DNA of 47,720 nt from Caulobacter sp. AP07 (GTDB taxonomy: Bacteria > Pseudomonadota > Alphaproteobacteria > Caulobacterales > Caulobacteraceae): contig NZ_AKKF01000131.1 of the NCBI RefSeq assembly GCF_000281955.1, forward strand, positions 1-47,720, in the 5' to 3' direction. Positions 8,771-17,912 of this stretch are shown piece after piece (position 1 is the first letter of the stretch; each line of letters starts with the position of its first letter). The notes beneath the pieces were generated by a model that saw only the letters and a program-made list of their open reading frames with translations, searched no databases and was not told the DNA's origin. The translations under genes and the position numbers were made by a program.

Positions 8771-10699
8771 CTACCGTCTCCCGAACAGCTTCTCGATATC
8801 CGCCAGCTTCAGCTCCACATAGGTCGGCCGCCCGTGGTTGCACTGGCCGGAATGCGGCGTGGCCTCCATCTCGCGGAGCAGGGCGTTCATCTCGGCGCCG
8901 TTCAGCCGCCGCCCGGCGCGGACGCTGCCGTGGCAGGCCATGGTCGAGCAGACCTCCTCCAGGCGCTCCTTGAGGGCCAGGGCCGCGCCGTTCTCGGCCA
9001 GGTCGTCGGCGATGTCGCGGACCAAGCCGGCGGCGTCGGCCTTGCCCAGCAGGGCCGGGGTCTCGCGCACCAGCACGGCGCCGGGGCCGAAGCTCTCGAC
9101 CACCAGGCCCAGGGCCGCCAGCTCGTCGGCTCGGGCCACCACGCGCTCGGCCTCGGCGGGGTCCAGCTCGACCACCTCGGGCAGCAGCAGGGCCTGGCGG
9201 GCGACGCCGCCGGCCGCCATCTCGGTCTTCATCCGCTCGTAGACCAGGCGCTCGTGGGCGGCGTGCTGGTCGACGATGACCACCCCGTCGCGGGTCTGGG
9301 CGACGATATAGGTCTCGTGCACCTGGGCCCGGGCCGCGCCGAGCGGGAAGTCGACGGGGTCGAACACCGGGGCGGGGCCTTCGCTCATCCCGGGATAGGT
9401 CCCCCGGGGATAGGCAATGGCGGGTGGCGCGCCGTAATCGCCATAGGCCGCCTCGCGCACGGCCTCGGCCACGCCATAGCCGTAACCGCCATCGGGGGCG
9501 GGCTCGACCCGGGCCGAGACGTCCGACAGCCCGGGCAGCACCTGGGGCGAAGGCCGCGTCCAGCCGCCGGCCTGCCAGGCCGAGAAGCCGGCGGGCGACG
9601 GGCCGGGCTGGTAGCCGGGGATCATGCTCTGCGCCCGGAACCCCTCCAGCGCGCTGGCCGCCGTGGTGGTCGAGGCGCGGTGGCCGGCCCCGGCCAGGGC
9701 GTGGCGCAGGGCCCCGACGATCAGGCCGCGCACCAGGGCCGGGTCGCGGAACCGCACCTCGGCCTTGGCCGGGTGGACGTTGACGTCGACCTCCGAGGTG
9801 TCGAGCGAGATGTAGAGCGCCGCCGTCGGGTGGCGATCCCTCGCCAGGAAGTCGGCATAGGCGGCGCGCAGGGCGCCTTGCAAAAGGCGATCGCGTACGG
9901 GCCGGCCGTTGACGAACAGGTACTGGTGGGCGGCGTTGCCGCGGTTGTAGGTCGGCAGGCCGGCGAAACCGGTCAGGCGCACGCCGTCGCGGGTCTGGTC
10001 GATCTCGATGGCGTTGTCCTGGAAGTCGCGGCCCAGCACCGCCGACAGCCGCGCCAGGCGTCCCTGCGGCCCCGGATGCTCGGGCGGCAGGCGGATGATC
10101 CGGCGGCCGTCGATATCCAGGCTGAAGCCCACCGACTCGTTGGCCATGGCCTGGCGCTTGAGCTCCTCGGTGATCGCCAGGGCCTCGGCGCGCTCGGACT
10201 TCATGAACTTCAGCCGGGCCGGGGTGGCGTAGAATAGGTCGCGGACCTCGATCCGCGCCCCGTGATCGCCGGCGAAGGCGGCGGGGGCGACGTCGCCGAC
10301 CGCCCCGCCCTCGACCAGGATCGACCAGGCGTCGCTCTGGCCCTTGGCCCGCGAGCTGATCGACAGCCGCGCCACCGAGCCGATCGACGGCAGGGCCTCG
10401 CCCCGGAAGCCCATGGTGTGGATGGCCAGCAGGTCCCACAGGCCCTCGGCGTCGGGGGAGAGCTTGGAGGTCGCGTGGCGCTCGATGGCCACCGGCAGTT
10501 CCTCGGCGCTGAGGCCGCAGCCGTCGTCGGCGACCATGATCCGGGTCAGGCCGCCGCCGTGGGCCTCGACCTCGATCCGGGTGGCGCCGGCGTCGATGGC
10601 GTTGTCGACCAGCTCCTTGATGGCGCTGGCCGGCCGTTCGACCACCTCGCCGGCGGCGATGCGGTTGACGGTCTCGGGCGGCAGGCGGCGGATCGGCAT
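8771..10699 (-). CDS. mutL: DNA mismatch repair protein MutL (endonuclease-type)
   Basis: The 642-residue protein has the GHKL ATPase N-terminus ([42 protein letters not shown]), a long proline/alanine-rich linker (about 335-445) and the C-terminal dimerisation domain. The nicking endonuclease motif [12 protein letters not shown] (D477-E488, pattern DQHA-x2-E-x4-E) is intact, as are ACHGSVRAG and CNHGRP near the end. It should therefore nick DNA itself, as expected in bacteria that lack MutH. MutL couples MutS mismatch recognition to strand incision. I start at the ATG at 10699 ([14 protein letters not shown]), the conserved N-terminus, rather than an in-frame start 8 codons upstream. The gene converges on the GH127 gene (37-base gap). 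Confidence 0.96.
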   Translation of the reverse strand: MPIRRLPPETVNRIAAGEVVERPASAIKELVDNAIDAGATRIEVEAHGGGLTRIMVADDGCGLSAEELPVAIERHATSKLSPDAEGLWDLLAIHTMGFRGEALPSIGSVARLSISSRAKGQSDAWSILVEGGAVGDVAPAAFAGDHGARIEVRDLFYATPARLKFMKSERAEALAITEELKRQAMANESVGFSLDIDGRRIIRLPPEHPGPQGRLARLSAVLGRDFQDNAIEIDQTRDGVRLTGFAGLPTYNRGNAAHQYLFVNGRPVRDRLLQGALRAAYADFLARDRHPTAALYISLDTSEVDVNVHPAKAEVRFRDPALVRGLIVGALRHALAGAGHRASTTTAASALEGFRAQSMIPGYQPGPSPAGFSAWQAGGWTRPSPQVLPGLSDVSARVEPAPDGGYGYGVAEAVREAAYGDYGAPPAIAYPRGTYPGMSEGPAPVFDPVDFPLGAARAQVHETYIVAQTRDGVVIVDQHAAHERLVYERMKTEMAAGGVARQALLLPEVVELDPAEAERVVARADELAALGLVVESFGPGAVLVRETPALLGKADAAGLVRDIADDLAENGAALALKERLEEVCSTMACHGSVRAGRRLNGAEMNALLREMEATPHSGQCNHGRPTYVELKLADIEKLFGRR

Positions 10700-10829
10700 C
10701 GGGAACTCTCGGGACGCGGGCAAGGGCCCGCATTGCGCCTTCGTAATTTGACCGGCCCAGCTTGGCCCGATCTATGCGAGGGGGTGATCATCCTAGATCG
10801 ATTCCGCCCGCCTTCGAGGATTGTACATA

Positions 10830-11834
10830 GTGACGACCAGACGCTTCGCCGCCCTCTGCGCCGCCCTGGCCGTGACGGCCGCCGCCGCGCAGGCTTCGGG
10901 CGCCCTGGCCCAGCAGGCCGTCGACGCCTCCGGACCGATCGACCTGCGTCGCGTCGATCCCGAGGCCAACCTGGTCGAGGAACTGGTGGTCAACGCCACG
11001 CTGCCGGGCCCGGCCTGGTGGAAGGTCAGCGACGCCGACACCACGGTCTATGTGATGGGCGCGCCGGCCATGACGCCCAGCAAGTTGGAGTTCGACGACA
11101 CCGTGCTGCGCCGCCGTCTCGACGGTTCCAACGTGCTGATCATGGGGCAGGAGGCCGAGGTCAGCGTCATTCGGCTGATCAGCCTGGCGATCGGCGGGCG
11201 CAAGATCTTCGTCATGGACCGGCCGATGCGCGAGACCCTGCCGCCGGACCTGCGCACCCGGCTGGAGGCGCGGCTGGAGGCCTCGAAGCAGAGGCCCGAC
11301 AGCATGGATGACATCAAGCCCGCCTTCGCCGGCTTCCTGATCGCCAATTCGCAGGACGGCAATGTCTCGATCAGCCTGGGCGGCGTCACCGAGAAGATCA
11401 AGGACCTGGCCAAGGACAAGTCGCTGAGCAAGCGGCCGCGCATCCAGGAACTGGGCGGCTACAGCCTGGTGGGGGCGGTCAAGACCCTGGCGGAGGCGCC
11501 CGAGCCGCTGCAGGCGCTGTGCCTGGACGCGGGCCTGCGCGAGGCCGATCTGGGCGAAGGCGGGATCAAGACCCTGGCCGAGCGCTGGGCGAAGGGCCAG
11601 GTGCGCGAGGTGGTCTCGGCCGACCGCGGCTTCCAGCGCTGTCTGGCCTCGACCCCGTCGATCGCCCGCGAGCTGCGGGACGGCCGCGATGACGCGGTGA
11701 AAGCCATCGAAGCGGCGCTGAAGACGCCCGGCAAGTCGGTGGCGGTGATCGAACTGCGCTCGCTGCTCGCCGAGGACGGGGTGCTGGCGCGGCTGAAGGC
11801 CAAGGGGTTCACGGTGACGACGCCGGGGGAGTGA
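10830..11834 (+). CDS. TraB/GumN-fold exported protein, copy 1 (catalytic histidines missing)
   Basis: The 334-residue protein has a signal peptide (MTTRRFAALCAALAVTAAAA and on) and the TraB/GumN (Tiki-like) architecture: a PGPAWWKVSD strand, then TTVYVMG, a helical middle with a LCLDAGLRE cysteine, a second cysteine in FQRCLAS, and a final GVLARLKAKGFTV strand. Usual family members have G-x-x-H after the first strand and a second one near the C-terminus, both implicated in metal-dependent proteolysis. Here these positions read MGAPAM and IELRSL, so the histidines are absent. It is likely a non-catalytic periplasmic protein. The GTG at 10830 has GAGGA nine bases upstream; a TTG at 10821 is less likely. 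It is a paralogue of the next gene. Confidence 0.8.
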   Translation: MTTRRFAALCAALAVTAAAAQASGALAQQAVDASGPIDLRRVDPEANLVEELVVNATLPGPAWWKVSDADTTVYVMGAPAMTPSKLEFDDTVLRRRLDGSNVLIMGQEAEVSVIRLISLAIGGRKIFVMDRPMRETLPPDLRTRLEARLEASKQRPDSMDDIKPAFAGFLIANSQDGNVSISLGGVTEKIKDLAKDKSLSKRPRIQELGGYSLVGAVKTLAEAPEPLQALCLDAGLREADLGEGGIKTLAERWAKGQVREVVSADRGFQRCLASTPSIARELRDGRDDAVKAIEAALKTPGKSVAVIELRSLLAEDGVLARLKAKGFTVTTPGE

Positions 11835-11849
11835 CACCGGAGACGCGGT

Positions 11850-11917
11850 GGGGACACACACTCACCCAACCGCCTTCCGCCAGGCTCATATGGACCTCGC
11901 CGTGAGTGTGTGTCCCC
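11850..11917. repeat. Palindromic intergenic repeat, family A copy 1
   Basis: A perfect 16-base terminal inverted repeat, GGGGACACACACTCAC and its complement, encloses a 36-base non-symmetric centre. It lies 15 bases after the stop of TraB/GumN copy 1. Copies 2 (22718-22785) and 4 (26442-26508) share the same ends and length; copy 3 (25980-26045) is degenerate; a mini form is at 24005-24030. Confidence 0.85.
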
Positions 11918-11999
11918 GTCTCAAGCGCGGCGCTCAGGCGTCGGTCCCGGATCTCCGCTACGCTGCGTCCGGGATGACAGGCGGGGTTGGAGATTCGGC

Positions 12000-12941
12000 A
12001 TGTGGCGATCGGCGCTTCTGGGTTTCGCCCTGCTGGCCCTCGCGACGGCCGCTCCCGCCCGCGCCCAGGTGATCGACGACCCCGAAGCCAACGTCGTTGA
12101 TGAGCTGGTCGTCAGCGCCAAGCTGCCGGGCCCGGCCTGGTGGCGGATTTCCGACGGCGACACCACGATCTACATGCTGGGCGTGCTGCAGGCCCTGCCG
12201 GAGGGCCAGGGCTGGGACAAGTCGGTGCTGGAGCGACGGCTGACCGGGGCCTTCGCGGTGATCCTGCCGCCGGAGGGCAAGGCCGGGCTCCGCGACCTCC
12301 CCGCCGCCCTGGCCCTGCGCGGCCGGCTGAAGTCCGACACGCCGCTCGACGTCGCCGCCGCCAGCCTGGCGCCGAAGCTGGCGCGGGCCCGGGCCACCCT
12401 GGGCAAGGCCCCCGACGCCTATCGCCAGTGGAGCCCGCTGGGCGCGGGGGTGATGATGGCCGGCGACTATCGCAAGGCGGTCAGGCTGGAGCCGGCCGAG
12501 CCGGAACGCGCCATCGCCCGGCTGGCCCGCAAGCATCGGGTCAAGGTCCGCCCGGCCGCGACCTACAAGGCGATGCCGGTGCTCAAGACGGCGGTGCGCG
12601 GGCACTCGGCGGAGGCGGGACTGGTGTGCCTGGAGGGGGTGCTGGACGAGATCAACGCCGGGGCCGGCGCGACGCGGACCGCCGCCCGGGCCTGGGCGCT
12701 GGGCGACGTGCGCGGCGCGATCAGCGGGCCGCGCAACTTCCAGCGCTGCCTGCTGGGCCTGCCGGGCATGGCCGAGCTGGAGCGGCGCGGGACCCAGGAC
12801 GAGGTCGAGGCGCTGAGCGCGGCGATGCGGACGCCGGGGCACGCTGTGGCGGTCTATGGCGTGCGGGGCCTGGTGGCCCGGGACGGGGTGCTGGACCAGA
12901 TGCGGGCGCGAGGGTTCACGGTGTCGACGCCGGGGGACTAG
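12000..12941 (+). CDS. TraB/GumN-fold exported protein, copy 2 (catalytic histidines missing)
   Basis: The 313-residue exported protein (signal peptide about 1-22, ending ARA-Q) is clearly a paralogue of the preceding gene. After a matching DPEAN..DELVVSA..LPGPAWW block it continues ISDGDTTIYMLG, and both end with a GVL..(R/K)A(R/K)GFTV(T/S)TPG tail. The first G-x-x-H position reads LGVLQAL and the second reads YGVRGL, so both family histidines are again lost. Two cysteines (GLVCLEG and FQRCLLG) are kept in the same places as in copy 1, suggesting a conserved disulfide. The ATG at 12000 has GTTGGAG just upstream. The copies are separated by repeat A1 and a short repeat-like stretch ending in GGGATGAC. 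Confidence 0.8.
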   Translation: MWRSALLGFALLALATAAPARAQVIDDPEANVVDELVVSAKLPGPAWWRISDGDTTIYMLGVLQALPEGQGWDKSVLERRLTGAFAVILPPEGKAGLRDLPAALALRGRLKSDTPLDVAAASLAPKLARARATLGKAPDAYRQWSPLGAGVMMAGDYRKAVRLEPAEPERAIARLARKHRVKVRPAATYKAMPVLKTAVRGHSAEAGLVCLEGVLDEINAGAGATRTAARAWALGDVRGAISGPRNFQRCLLGLPGMAELERRGTQDEVEALSAAMRTPGHAVAVYGVRGLVARDGVLDQMRARGFTVSTPGD

Positions 12942-13056
12942 GTCCTCCCCCCGTGGGGGAGGCGATCGCGTAGCGATCGGTGGGGGGAGTTTTGAGCGGT
13001 CGGACCGCTCCCCCCCACCGTCGGCTTCGCCGACACCTCCCCCACGGGGGGAGGAC
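12942..13056. repeat. Large palindromic intergenic repeat, family B copy 1
   Basis: Begins directly after the stop of TraB/GumN copy 2. The ends GTCCTCCCCCC and GGGGGGAGGAC are inverted repeats, and inside are two hairpins, CGATCGCGTAGCGATCG and GTCGGCTTCGCCGAC, each beside a GGTGGGGGGAG-type block. A second copy in the opposite orientation lies at 20148-20284. Confidence 0.85.
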
Positions 13057-13058
13057 TT

Positions 13059-13094
13059 AAAAAAAGGCCCGGAAGCTTTCGCCGCCGAGCCTTT
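13059..13094 (-). terminator. Rho-independent terminator of the ileS-lspA-DUF3035 block
   Basis: Read on the minus strand, AAAGGCTCGG and CCGGGCCTTT form a stem with one mismatch, followed by a run of seven T. It lies 24 bases after the stop of the DUF3035 lipoprotein gene. Confidence 0.7.
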
Positions 13095-13118
13095 CCAGAA
13101 TTCGAAGACCGCCGAAGC

Positions 13119-13685
13119 CTACAGACCCGGCAGCTTGATCTTGCCCTGCTTGTCGCGGGTGATGACGATGGCGCCGTTGCCGGTCAGGGCCTTGAGGCGG
13201 GCCTCTTCGGTGGCGGCGTCGACCGGGGCGGCGTCGGTGGCGCCGGTTTCCGAGGCGGTCGGGGCGGCGGTCTTGTCGCCCTTCTTCCAGAACATCACCT
13301 TGCTGGCGAAACTCTCGTCCTTGTGGGCCAGGTCGCCGTTCTCGTCGTCGACGACGAAGCGGATCAGCGGGTCGGCCTTCTCGACGCCGGCCTTGGAGAC
13401 CAGCAGCTTCTCGCCGTCCGAACGGCTGGCGGCGTTGCTCTGGCCGATCAGGGCCTGGCGCGCGGCGCTTTCCGGCTGCAGTTCCTGCGGGCGCGGCTCA
13501 CCCGGGGCCGGCGGGCGCAGGCTGTAGTCGGGCGGCACCACCAGCGGGGCCTTGGTGACGACGCGGAACTCGTCGGGGACCACCTTGTTCATGCCCAGGG
13601 CCTTGGAGGCCGTCTGACAGCCGGCCAAGCCGGTGGCGGCCACGGCGACCAATGCGCTCAGGGTCGCGACCCGATAGAAACTCAT
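13119..13685 (-). CDS. DUF3035 family lipoprotein
   Basis: The protein of about 188 residues carries a lipoprotein signal with lipobox GLAGC (cysteine near residue 23), then a proline-rich VVPPDYSLRPPAPGEPRP block that is the hallmark of DUF3035, a (Q/N)-S-x-A-A-S-RS region, and a charged C-terminus. The family is restricted to alphaproteobacteria and its function is unknown; it typically sits next to lspA, as here. I chose the ATG at 13685 since GGAG lies about 10 bases upstream; an ATG at 13694 would leave almost no spacing. It is the last gene before the terminator at 13059-13094. Confidence 0.85.
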   Translation of the reverse strand: MSFYRVATLSALVAVAATGLAGCQTASKALGMNKVVPDEFRVVTKAPLVVPPDYSLRPPAPGEPRPQELQPESAARQALIGQSNAASRSDGEKLLVSKAGVEKADPLIRFVVDDENGDLAHKDESFASKVMFWKKGDKTAAPTASETGATDAAPVDAATEEARLKALTGNGAIVITRDKQGKIKLPGL

Positions 13686-13834
13686 GAAACCCATGCTCCA
13701 GCGGCCCGCCCCCGGGTAGGCCAAATTTCGGACGCCCTCGATACGACATCCGGGGCCGGGCGCCAATCTTCCTTGGAAACGTGGCTACGTTAGGGCGGCG
13801 AGATCGCCGTCGCGATCTCGTTTCCCGGGTTTCG

Positions 13835-13881
13835 GCGCGGTTTCTTCACGCGAACCGGCGGCCACTTCGCGCGAAGACGCT
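13835..13881. repeat. Palindromic repeat, family G copy 1, abutting the lspA stop
   Basis: The core TTTCTTCACGCGAACCGG is followed by CACTTCGCGCGAAGACGCT. The same core is found at 37949-38000. The element overlaps by one base the TAA stop (13881-13883) of lspA. Related sequences are widespread in alphaproteobacterial intergenic regions. Confidence 0.75.
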
Positions 13882-14396
13882 TACAGCCCATGCCCGTCGG
13901 GATGGGCGATGGTTTTTTCCTCCGACAGGAAGCTGTCGAGCAGCAGCAGCGCTACCCCGACGGTGATCCCCGAATCGGCGACGTTGAACACCCACGGGAA
14001 GTGCAGGCGGGTGACGTCGATGAAGTCGACCACGTAGCCATAGCGGATGCGGTCGATCAGGTTGTTGCCGAACGCCCCGCCGATGATCAGGCCCAGGCCG
14101 CCGGCCATCAGCCAGCGCGTGGTCTTGCGCGCCCAGATCGCCAGGCCGACCACGACGGCGGCCGAGAAGGCCGTCAGCAGCCAGCGGCTGAGCTCCGAGC
14201 CCCGGAACAGGCCGAAGCTCATGCCCTGGTTATGGACCATGGTCAGGTGCAGCGGACCCAGCAGCGGCTGGCTGGCGCCGGGGTCGGCGCCCAGGGTCGA
14301 CAGGATCCAGGCCTTGCTGACCTGGTCCAGCACGAGGGTGGCGATCGCGATGGCGTAGGCGGCCCAGCCGAGGCGGGTGATGGTCTGTTGTTTCAC
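13881..14396 (-). CDS. lspA: Lipoprotein signal peptidase (signal peptidase II)
   Basis: The 171-residue inner membrane aspartic protease has four hydrophobic segments (about 10-32, 70-88, 95-112, 140-158). The conserved catalytic blocks are GNLIDR-type (FGNNLIDRIRYGYVVDFID) and FNVADSGI, supplying the two aspartates. An early D-Q-x-S-K motif (LDQVSKAWI) is also present. It cleaves the signal peptide of lipid-modified prolipoproteins and so serves the lipoproteins encoded nearby, including DUF3035 and the serine hydrolase. The start is GTG at 14396, preceded by GAAGAGG. It follows ileS on the same strand, the usual order in many bacteria, but the 166-base gap is filled largely by a palindromic repeat. 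Confidence 0.96.
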   Translation of the reverse strand: MKQQTITRLGWAAYAIAIATLVLDQVSKAWILSTLGADPGASQPLLGPLHLTMVHNQGMSFGLFRGSELSRWLLTAFSAAVVVGLAIWARKTTRWLMAGGLGLIIGGAFGNNLIDRIRYGYVVDFIDVTRLHFPWVFNVADSGITVGVALLLLDSFLSEEKTIAHPDGHGL

Positions 14397-14431
14397 GAGG
14401 CCTCTTCAAACCTGGTCGGCGTTCGACCGAC

Positions 14432-14463
14432 CTCAAAAATCCCGTCACTCAAAAATCCCGTCA
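14432..14463. repeat. Perfect 16-base tandem duplication
   Basis: Two adjacent identical copies of CTCAAAAATCCCGTCA. The second copy runs into the left end of the family C repeat that follows, so the element's border seems to have been duplicated. Confidence 0.8.
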
Positions 14464-14540
14464 TCCCCCGACTTGTTCGGGGGACCCAAGCGGCGTTGGC
14501 CAGCTCGGCTTGGGTCCCCCGCATAAAGCGGAGGATGACG
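14459..14540. repeat. Palindromic repeat, family C copy 1
   Basis: Starts CGTCATCCCCCGACTTGTTC, contains GGGGGACCCAAG and CTTGGGTCCCCC as long inverted arms, and ends GCGGAGGATGACG. A near-identical element is at 45301-45388. It lies between ileS and lspA. Confidence 0.85.
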
Positions 14541-14562
14541 CGCGTTTATCAAGCCCCCGGCT

Positions 14563-17500
14563 TCAGGCTGTGGTCTGCCGCTCATCCCACCACGCCACCG
14601 CTTCGGCGTCGCGCAAGGACAGCTCCGGATAGCGGGGGTCGCTGCCCACCTCCGGCAGAATCCGCCACGAGCGAGCGCACTTGGCGCCTTCATCGGACGC
14701 CAATTTCACCAATACGCCGACGAGTTTTTGGTCGGGTAGGGTGCGTGCGCCTTCGGGGAACGCGGCCTTGAAATCAGTGTGTTTCACGGGGGTTATGACG
14801 GCAATGCTGGTTATGAACGTCTCGGCGGCCTCGACGCCCGAAAACGCTTCAAACAGCTCCGGGTCGGCGATGAAGATTTCGATGGAGGCCTCGAGAGACG
14901 AGCCGATTTTCTTGTCGCGACGCTCTTCCTCAAGAATGCCGTTCACGACGCGACGCACTTCCTGAACCCGATCCCATCGAAGTTGCTCCGCCGGGTTTTC
15001 CCAATCCGCCGGGGTCTCCGGGATCACCCGCAGCACGTTCGAACCGGCGTCGGGGAACCGCGTCGTCCACGCCTCTTCCATGGTGAAGCTGGTCAGGGGC
15101 GACAGCCACACCGTCAGGCGCTCGAACACGTAGTCCAGCACCGTGCGATAGGCCCGGCGGCGCAGGGCGGTGGGGACGTCGCAATAGAGGCTGTCCTTGC
15201 GGATGTCGAAGAACAGGCTGGACAGGTCGCCCTGGCAGAAGTCGATCAGCGGCCGGATCACGTCGCTGAACCGGAAGGCCTCGTAGGCGGCGCGGACCTG
15301 GCCGTCCAGCTCCCACAGGCGGTGCAGGATGTACTTCTCCAGCGGCGGGAAGTCGGCGTAGTCCGTCACCCGCTCGGCCTCGTCGAAGCCGGCCAGGGCC
15401 CCCAGCAGGTAGCGCGTGGTGTTGCGCAGCTTGCGATAGGCGTCGGTGGTGGTGGCCAGGATGGTCTTGCCGATCCGCTGGTCCTCGGAATAGTCGACCA
15501 TCGCCGCCCACAGCCGCAGGATCTCGGCCCCGCTCTCCTTGGTGATGGTCTGCGGCTCGACGGTGTTGCCCTTGGACTTGGACATCTTCTCGCCGTTCTC
15601 GTCCTGGGTGAACCCGTGGGTGAGAACCGCCTTGTAGGGCGCGTGGCCGCGCGTGCCGCAGCTTTCCAGCAAGCTGGACTGGAACCAGCCGCGGTGCTGG
15701 TCGGAACCTTCGAGGTAGAGGTCGGCCGGCGTGCGGCTGTCGTCGCGGCCTTCCAGCGTGAAGGCGTGGGTGCAGCCGCTGTCGAACCAGACGTCGAGGA
15801 TATCGACGACCTTCTCGTACCGGGCCGGGTCGTGGTTGCCGAGGAAGTCGGCGTCCGGGCGCTCGAACCAGGCGTCGCTGCCGCCTTCGCGGATGATCGC
15901 CAGGATGCGGGCGTTGACGTCCGGGTCCATCAGCGGGACGCCGGTCTCCTTGTCGACGAACATCGCCAGCGGCGTGCCCCAGGCGCGCTGGCGGCTGACC
16001 AGCCAGTCGGGACGGGTCTCGACCATCGCCCCGATGCGGTTGCGGCCGGCCTCGGGGTGGAAGGCGGTGTCGGCGATGGCCTGGACGGCGGTCTCGCGCA
16101 GGGTCTTGCCGCCGAGCTGGTCGACGGCGTGGTCCATGCGGATGAACCACTGCGGGGTGTTGCGGAAGATCACCTGGGCCTTGGAGCGCCAGCTGTGCGG
16201 GTAGCTGTGCTCGACCCGGCCGCGGGCCAGCAGGGCGCCGGCCTCGATCAGCTTGTCCATCACCGCGCCGTTGGCCGGCCCGAACTTGCCGGCCTTCTTG
16301 CCCTCGGTCTCGATGACCTTCAGGCCCGCGAACAGCGGCACGCTCGGGAAATAGGCGCCGTCGGGATCGACGGTGTCGGGGATCGAGTCGAGGCTGTGGC
16401 CGCTCTTCAGCCAGACCAGGTAGTCGTCGGCGCCGTGGCCCGGGGCGGTGTGGACGAAGCCGGTGCCGGCGTCGTCGGTGACGTGCTCGCCGGGCAGCAG
16501 CGGCACGTCGTAGCCGTAGCCGCCCACCGGATCAGGCGCGAACTGGGCCAGCGGGTGGGCGCAGACCAGGCCGGTCGGATCGACCGGCTCGGCGCGCCGC
16601 CATTTGGCGATCTTCGCGGCCTTGGCCACATCGTCAGCCAGCTTGTCGGCGACGATCAGCCGGTCGCCCGGCGCGGCCCACGGGGCGAACGCCAGGTCGG
16701 CCTCCATCTCCTCGACCTCGTACAGGCCGTACTCGACCTTGGGCCCGAACGAGATCGCCCGGTTTGCCGGCAGGGTCCACGGGGTGGTGGTCCAGATCAC
16801 GACGCTGGCGTCGTTGGGCGGCAGGCGGAAGACGTTGTCGCCGGCCTCGGCGCCTGACAGGGCGTAGCGGTCCTCGTCATAGGCCTTGACCGGGAACTTC
16901 ACCCACACCGTCGGGCTGGTGTGGTCGTGGTACTCGATCTCGGCGTCGGCCAGGGCCGTGCGTTCGACCGGGCTCCACATCACCGGCTTGGAGCCGCGAT
17001 AGAGCTGGCCGCTGGTGGCGAACCTGTGGAACTCGGCGACGATGGTGGCCTCGGACGTATAGTCCATGGTGGCGTAGCGGTTCCACCAGTCGCCCAGCAC
17101 GCCCAGGCGCTGGAACTCGACCTTCTGGGCCTCGATCCAGCCGGCGGCATATTCGCGGCAGCGCTCGCGGAACTCGGCGGCGGGCACCTCGTCCTTGCGA
17201 CGACCCTTGGCGCGGAACTCCTCCTCGATCTTCCACTCGATCGGCAGGCCGTGGCAGTCCCAGCCGGGCACGTAGTCGACGTCGTAGCCGAGGGCGAAGC
17301 GCGAGCGGACCACGAAGTCCTTCAGCGTCTTGTTCAGGGCGTGGCCGATGTGGATCGCGCCGTTGGCGTAGGGCGGGCCGTCGTGCAGCACGAACAGCGG
17401 GGCGCCGTCGGCCTGGCGCTTGGCGCGGACCGCGCCGTACAGGCCCTTGTCCGACAGGGCCGCCCAGCCCTCCAGGATCTCGGGCTCCTTCTTGGGCAGG

Positions 17501-17580
17501 CCGCCGCGCATCGGGAACGAGGTGTCGGGGAGGAAGACGGTTTCGCGGTAGTCGCGAGCGGGCGTGGCGTCGTCGGCCAT
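14563..17580 (-). CDS. ileS: Isoleucine--tRNA ligase
   Basis: The 1005-residue class Ia synthetase charges tRNA-Ile. HIGH is at 77-80 (AIHIGHALNK), the KMSKS loop (ENGEKMSKSKGN) is near 665, and the CP1 editing region contains TTTPWTLPANRA and GTGFVHTAPGHG. The anticodon-binding domain and tail follow. The C-terminal zinc ribbon, usually C-x-R-C-W...C-x-R-C, is degenerate: it reads KCARSW and PELSLRDAEAV, keeping only one cysteine. I start at the ATG 17580 (MADDATPARDYRETVFLP); upstream in-frame codons lack similarity to the family. Together with lspA and the DUF3035 gene it forms a minus-strand unit ended by the terminator at 13059-13094. Confidence 0.97.
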   Translation of the reverse strand: MADDATPARDYRETVFLPDTSFPMRGGLPKKEPEILEGWAALSDKGLYGAVRAKRQADGAPLFVLHDGPPYANGAIHIGHALNKTLKDFVVRSRFALGYDVDYVPGWDCHGLPIEWKIEEEFRAKGRRKDEVPAAEFRERCREYAAGWIEAQKVEFQRLGVLGDWWNRYATMDYTSEATIVAEFHRFATSGQLYRGSKPVMWSPVERTALADAEIEYHDHTSPTVWVKFPVKAYDEDRYALSGAEAGDNVFRLPPNDASVVIWTTTPWTLPANRAISFGPKVEYGLYEVEEMEADLAFAPWAAPGDRLIVADKLADDVAKAAKIAKWRRAEPVDPTGLVCAHPLAQFAPDPVGGYGYDVPLLPGEHVTDDAGTGFVHTAPGHGADDYLVWLKSGHSLDSIPDTVDPDGAYFPSVPLFAGLKVIETEGKKAGKFGPANGAVMDKLIEAGALLARGRVEHSYPHSWRSKAQVIFRNTPQWFIRMDHAVDQLGGKTLRETAVQAIADTAFHPEAGRNRIGAMVETRPDWLVSRQRAWGTPLAMFVDKETGVPLMDPDVNARILAIIREGGSDAWFERPDADFLGNHDPARYEKVVDILDVWFDSGCTHAFTLEGRDDSRTPADLYLEGSDQHRGWFQSSLLESCGTRGHAPYKAVLTHGFTQDENGEKMSKSKGNTVEPQTITKESGAEILRLWAAMVDYSEDQRIGKTILATTTDAYRKLRNTTRYLLGALAGFDEAERVTDYADFPPLEKYILHRLWELDGQVRAAYEAFRFSDVIRPLIDFCQGDLSSLFFDIRKDSLYCDVPTALRRRAYRTVLDYVFERLTVWLSPLTSFTMEEAWTTRFPDAGSNVLRVIPETPADWENPAEQLRWDRVQEVRRVVNGILEEERRDKKIGSSLEASIEIFIADPELFEAFSGVEAAETFITSIAVITPVKHTDFKAAFPEGARTLPDQKLVGVLVKLASDEGAKCARSWRILPEVGSDPRYPELSLRDAEAVAWWDERQTTA

Positions 17581-17778
17581 GGGAGAGCTATCCAGCTTGG
17601 AGTGTTCGGAAAGTGCGGGTGGTCGTCCCGGCGCGCGCTGGAGCAGTCGTCCGGCGGCGTCACGCCGGGCGGTTAATTCGCGGGGTTTTCCGAACGAAAG
17701 GCATGGGCGGGGGATAGCAGAGGCGGAGGGGAGGGGCAAACGGCGAGGTGCGTTACCTTCTTCCTCACATCATCAAAG
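17581..17778. other. Leader region of ileS with no recognisable element
   Basis: The 198 bases between the ileS start and repeat D1 contain no gene I can support. No T-box or other riboswitch structure was evident. A GGTTTTCCGAACGAAAGG stretch near 17684-17701 is the only symmetric-looking sequence. The ileS promoter should be here. Confidence 0.4.
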
Positions 17779-17883
17779 GTTGTCATCCCGGCCGCAGCGA
17801 AGCGGAGAGCCGGGACCCAGCGGCAACCGCAATGCGCCGGCCCCTGGGTCCCGGACAGCGCTGCGCGCTTCCGGGATGACAAC
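17779..17883. repeat. Palindromic repeat, family D copy 1 (left of the GIY-YIG gene)
   Basis: Perfect 13-base terminal inverted repeat GTTGTCATCCCGG/CCGGGATGACAAC, with inner arms GGGACCCAG and CTGGGTCCC. Its right arm is nearly identical to both arms of copy 2 at 18217-18329. Confidence 0.9.
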
Positions 17884-17912
17884 TAGAGGTTTACGCGCGA
17901 TGGTTGAGTTTC

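Noticed and set aside
14779..16857. 692-codon open frame on the plus strand
   Set aside because: Lies entirely opposite ileS, whose HIGH and KMSKS motifs are certain.
17581..17778. T-box or tRNA-sensing leader before ileS
   Set aside because: No T-box consensus or specifier structure; such leaders are not expected in Proteobacteria.
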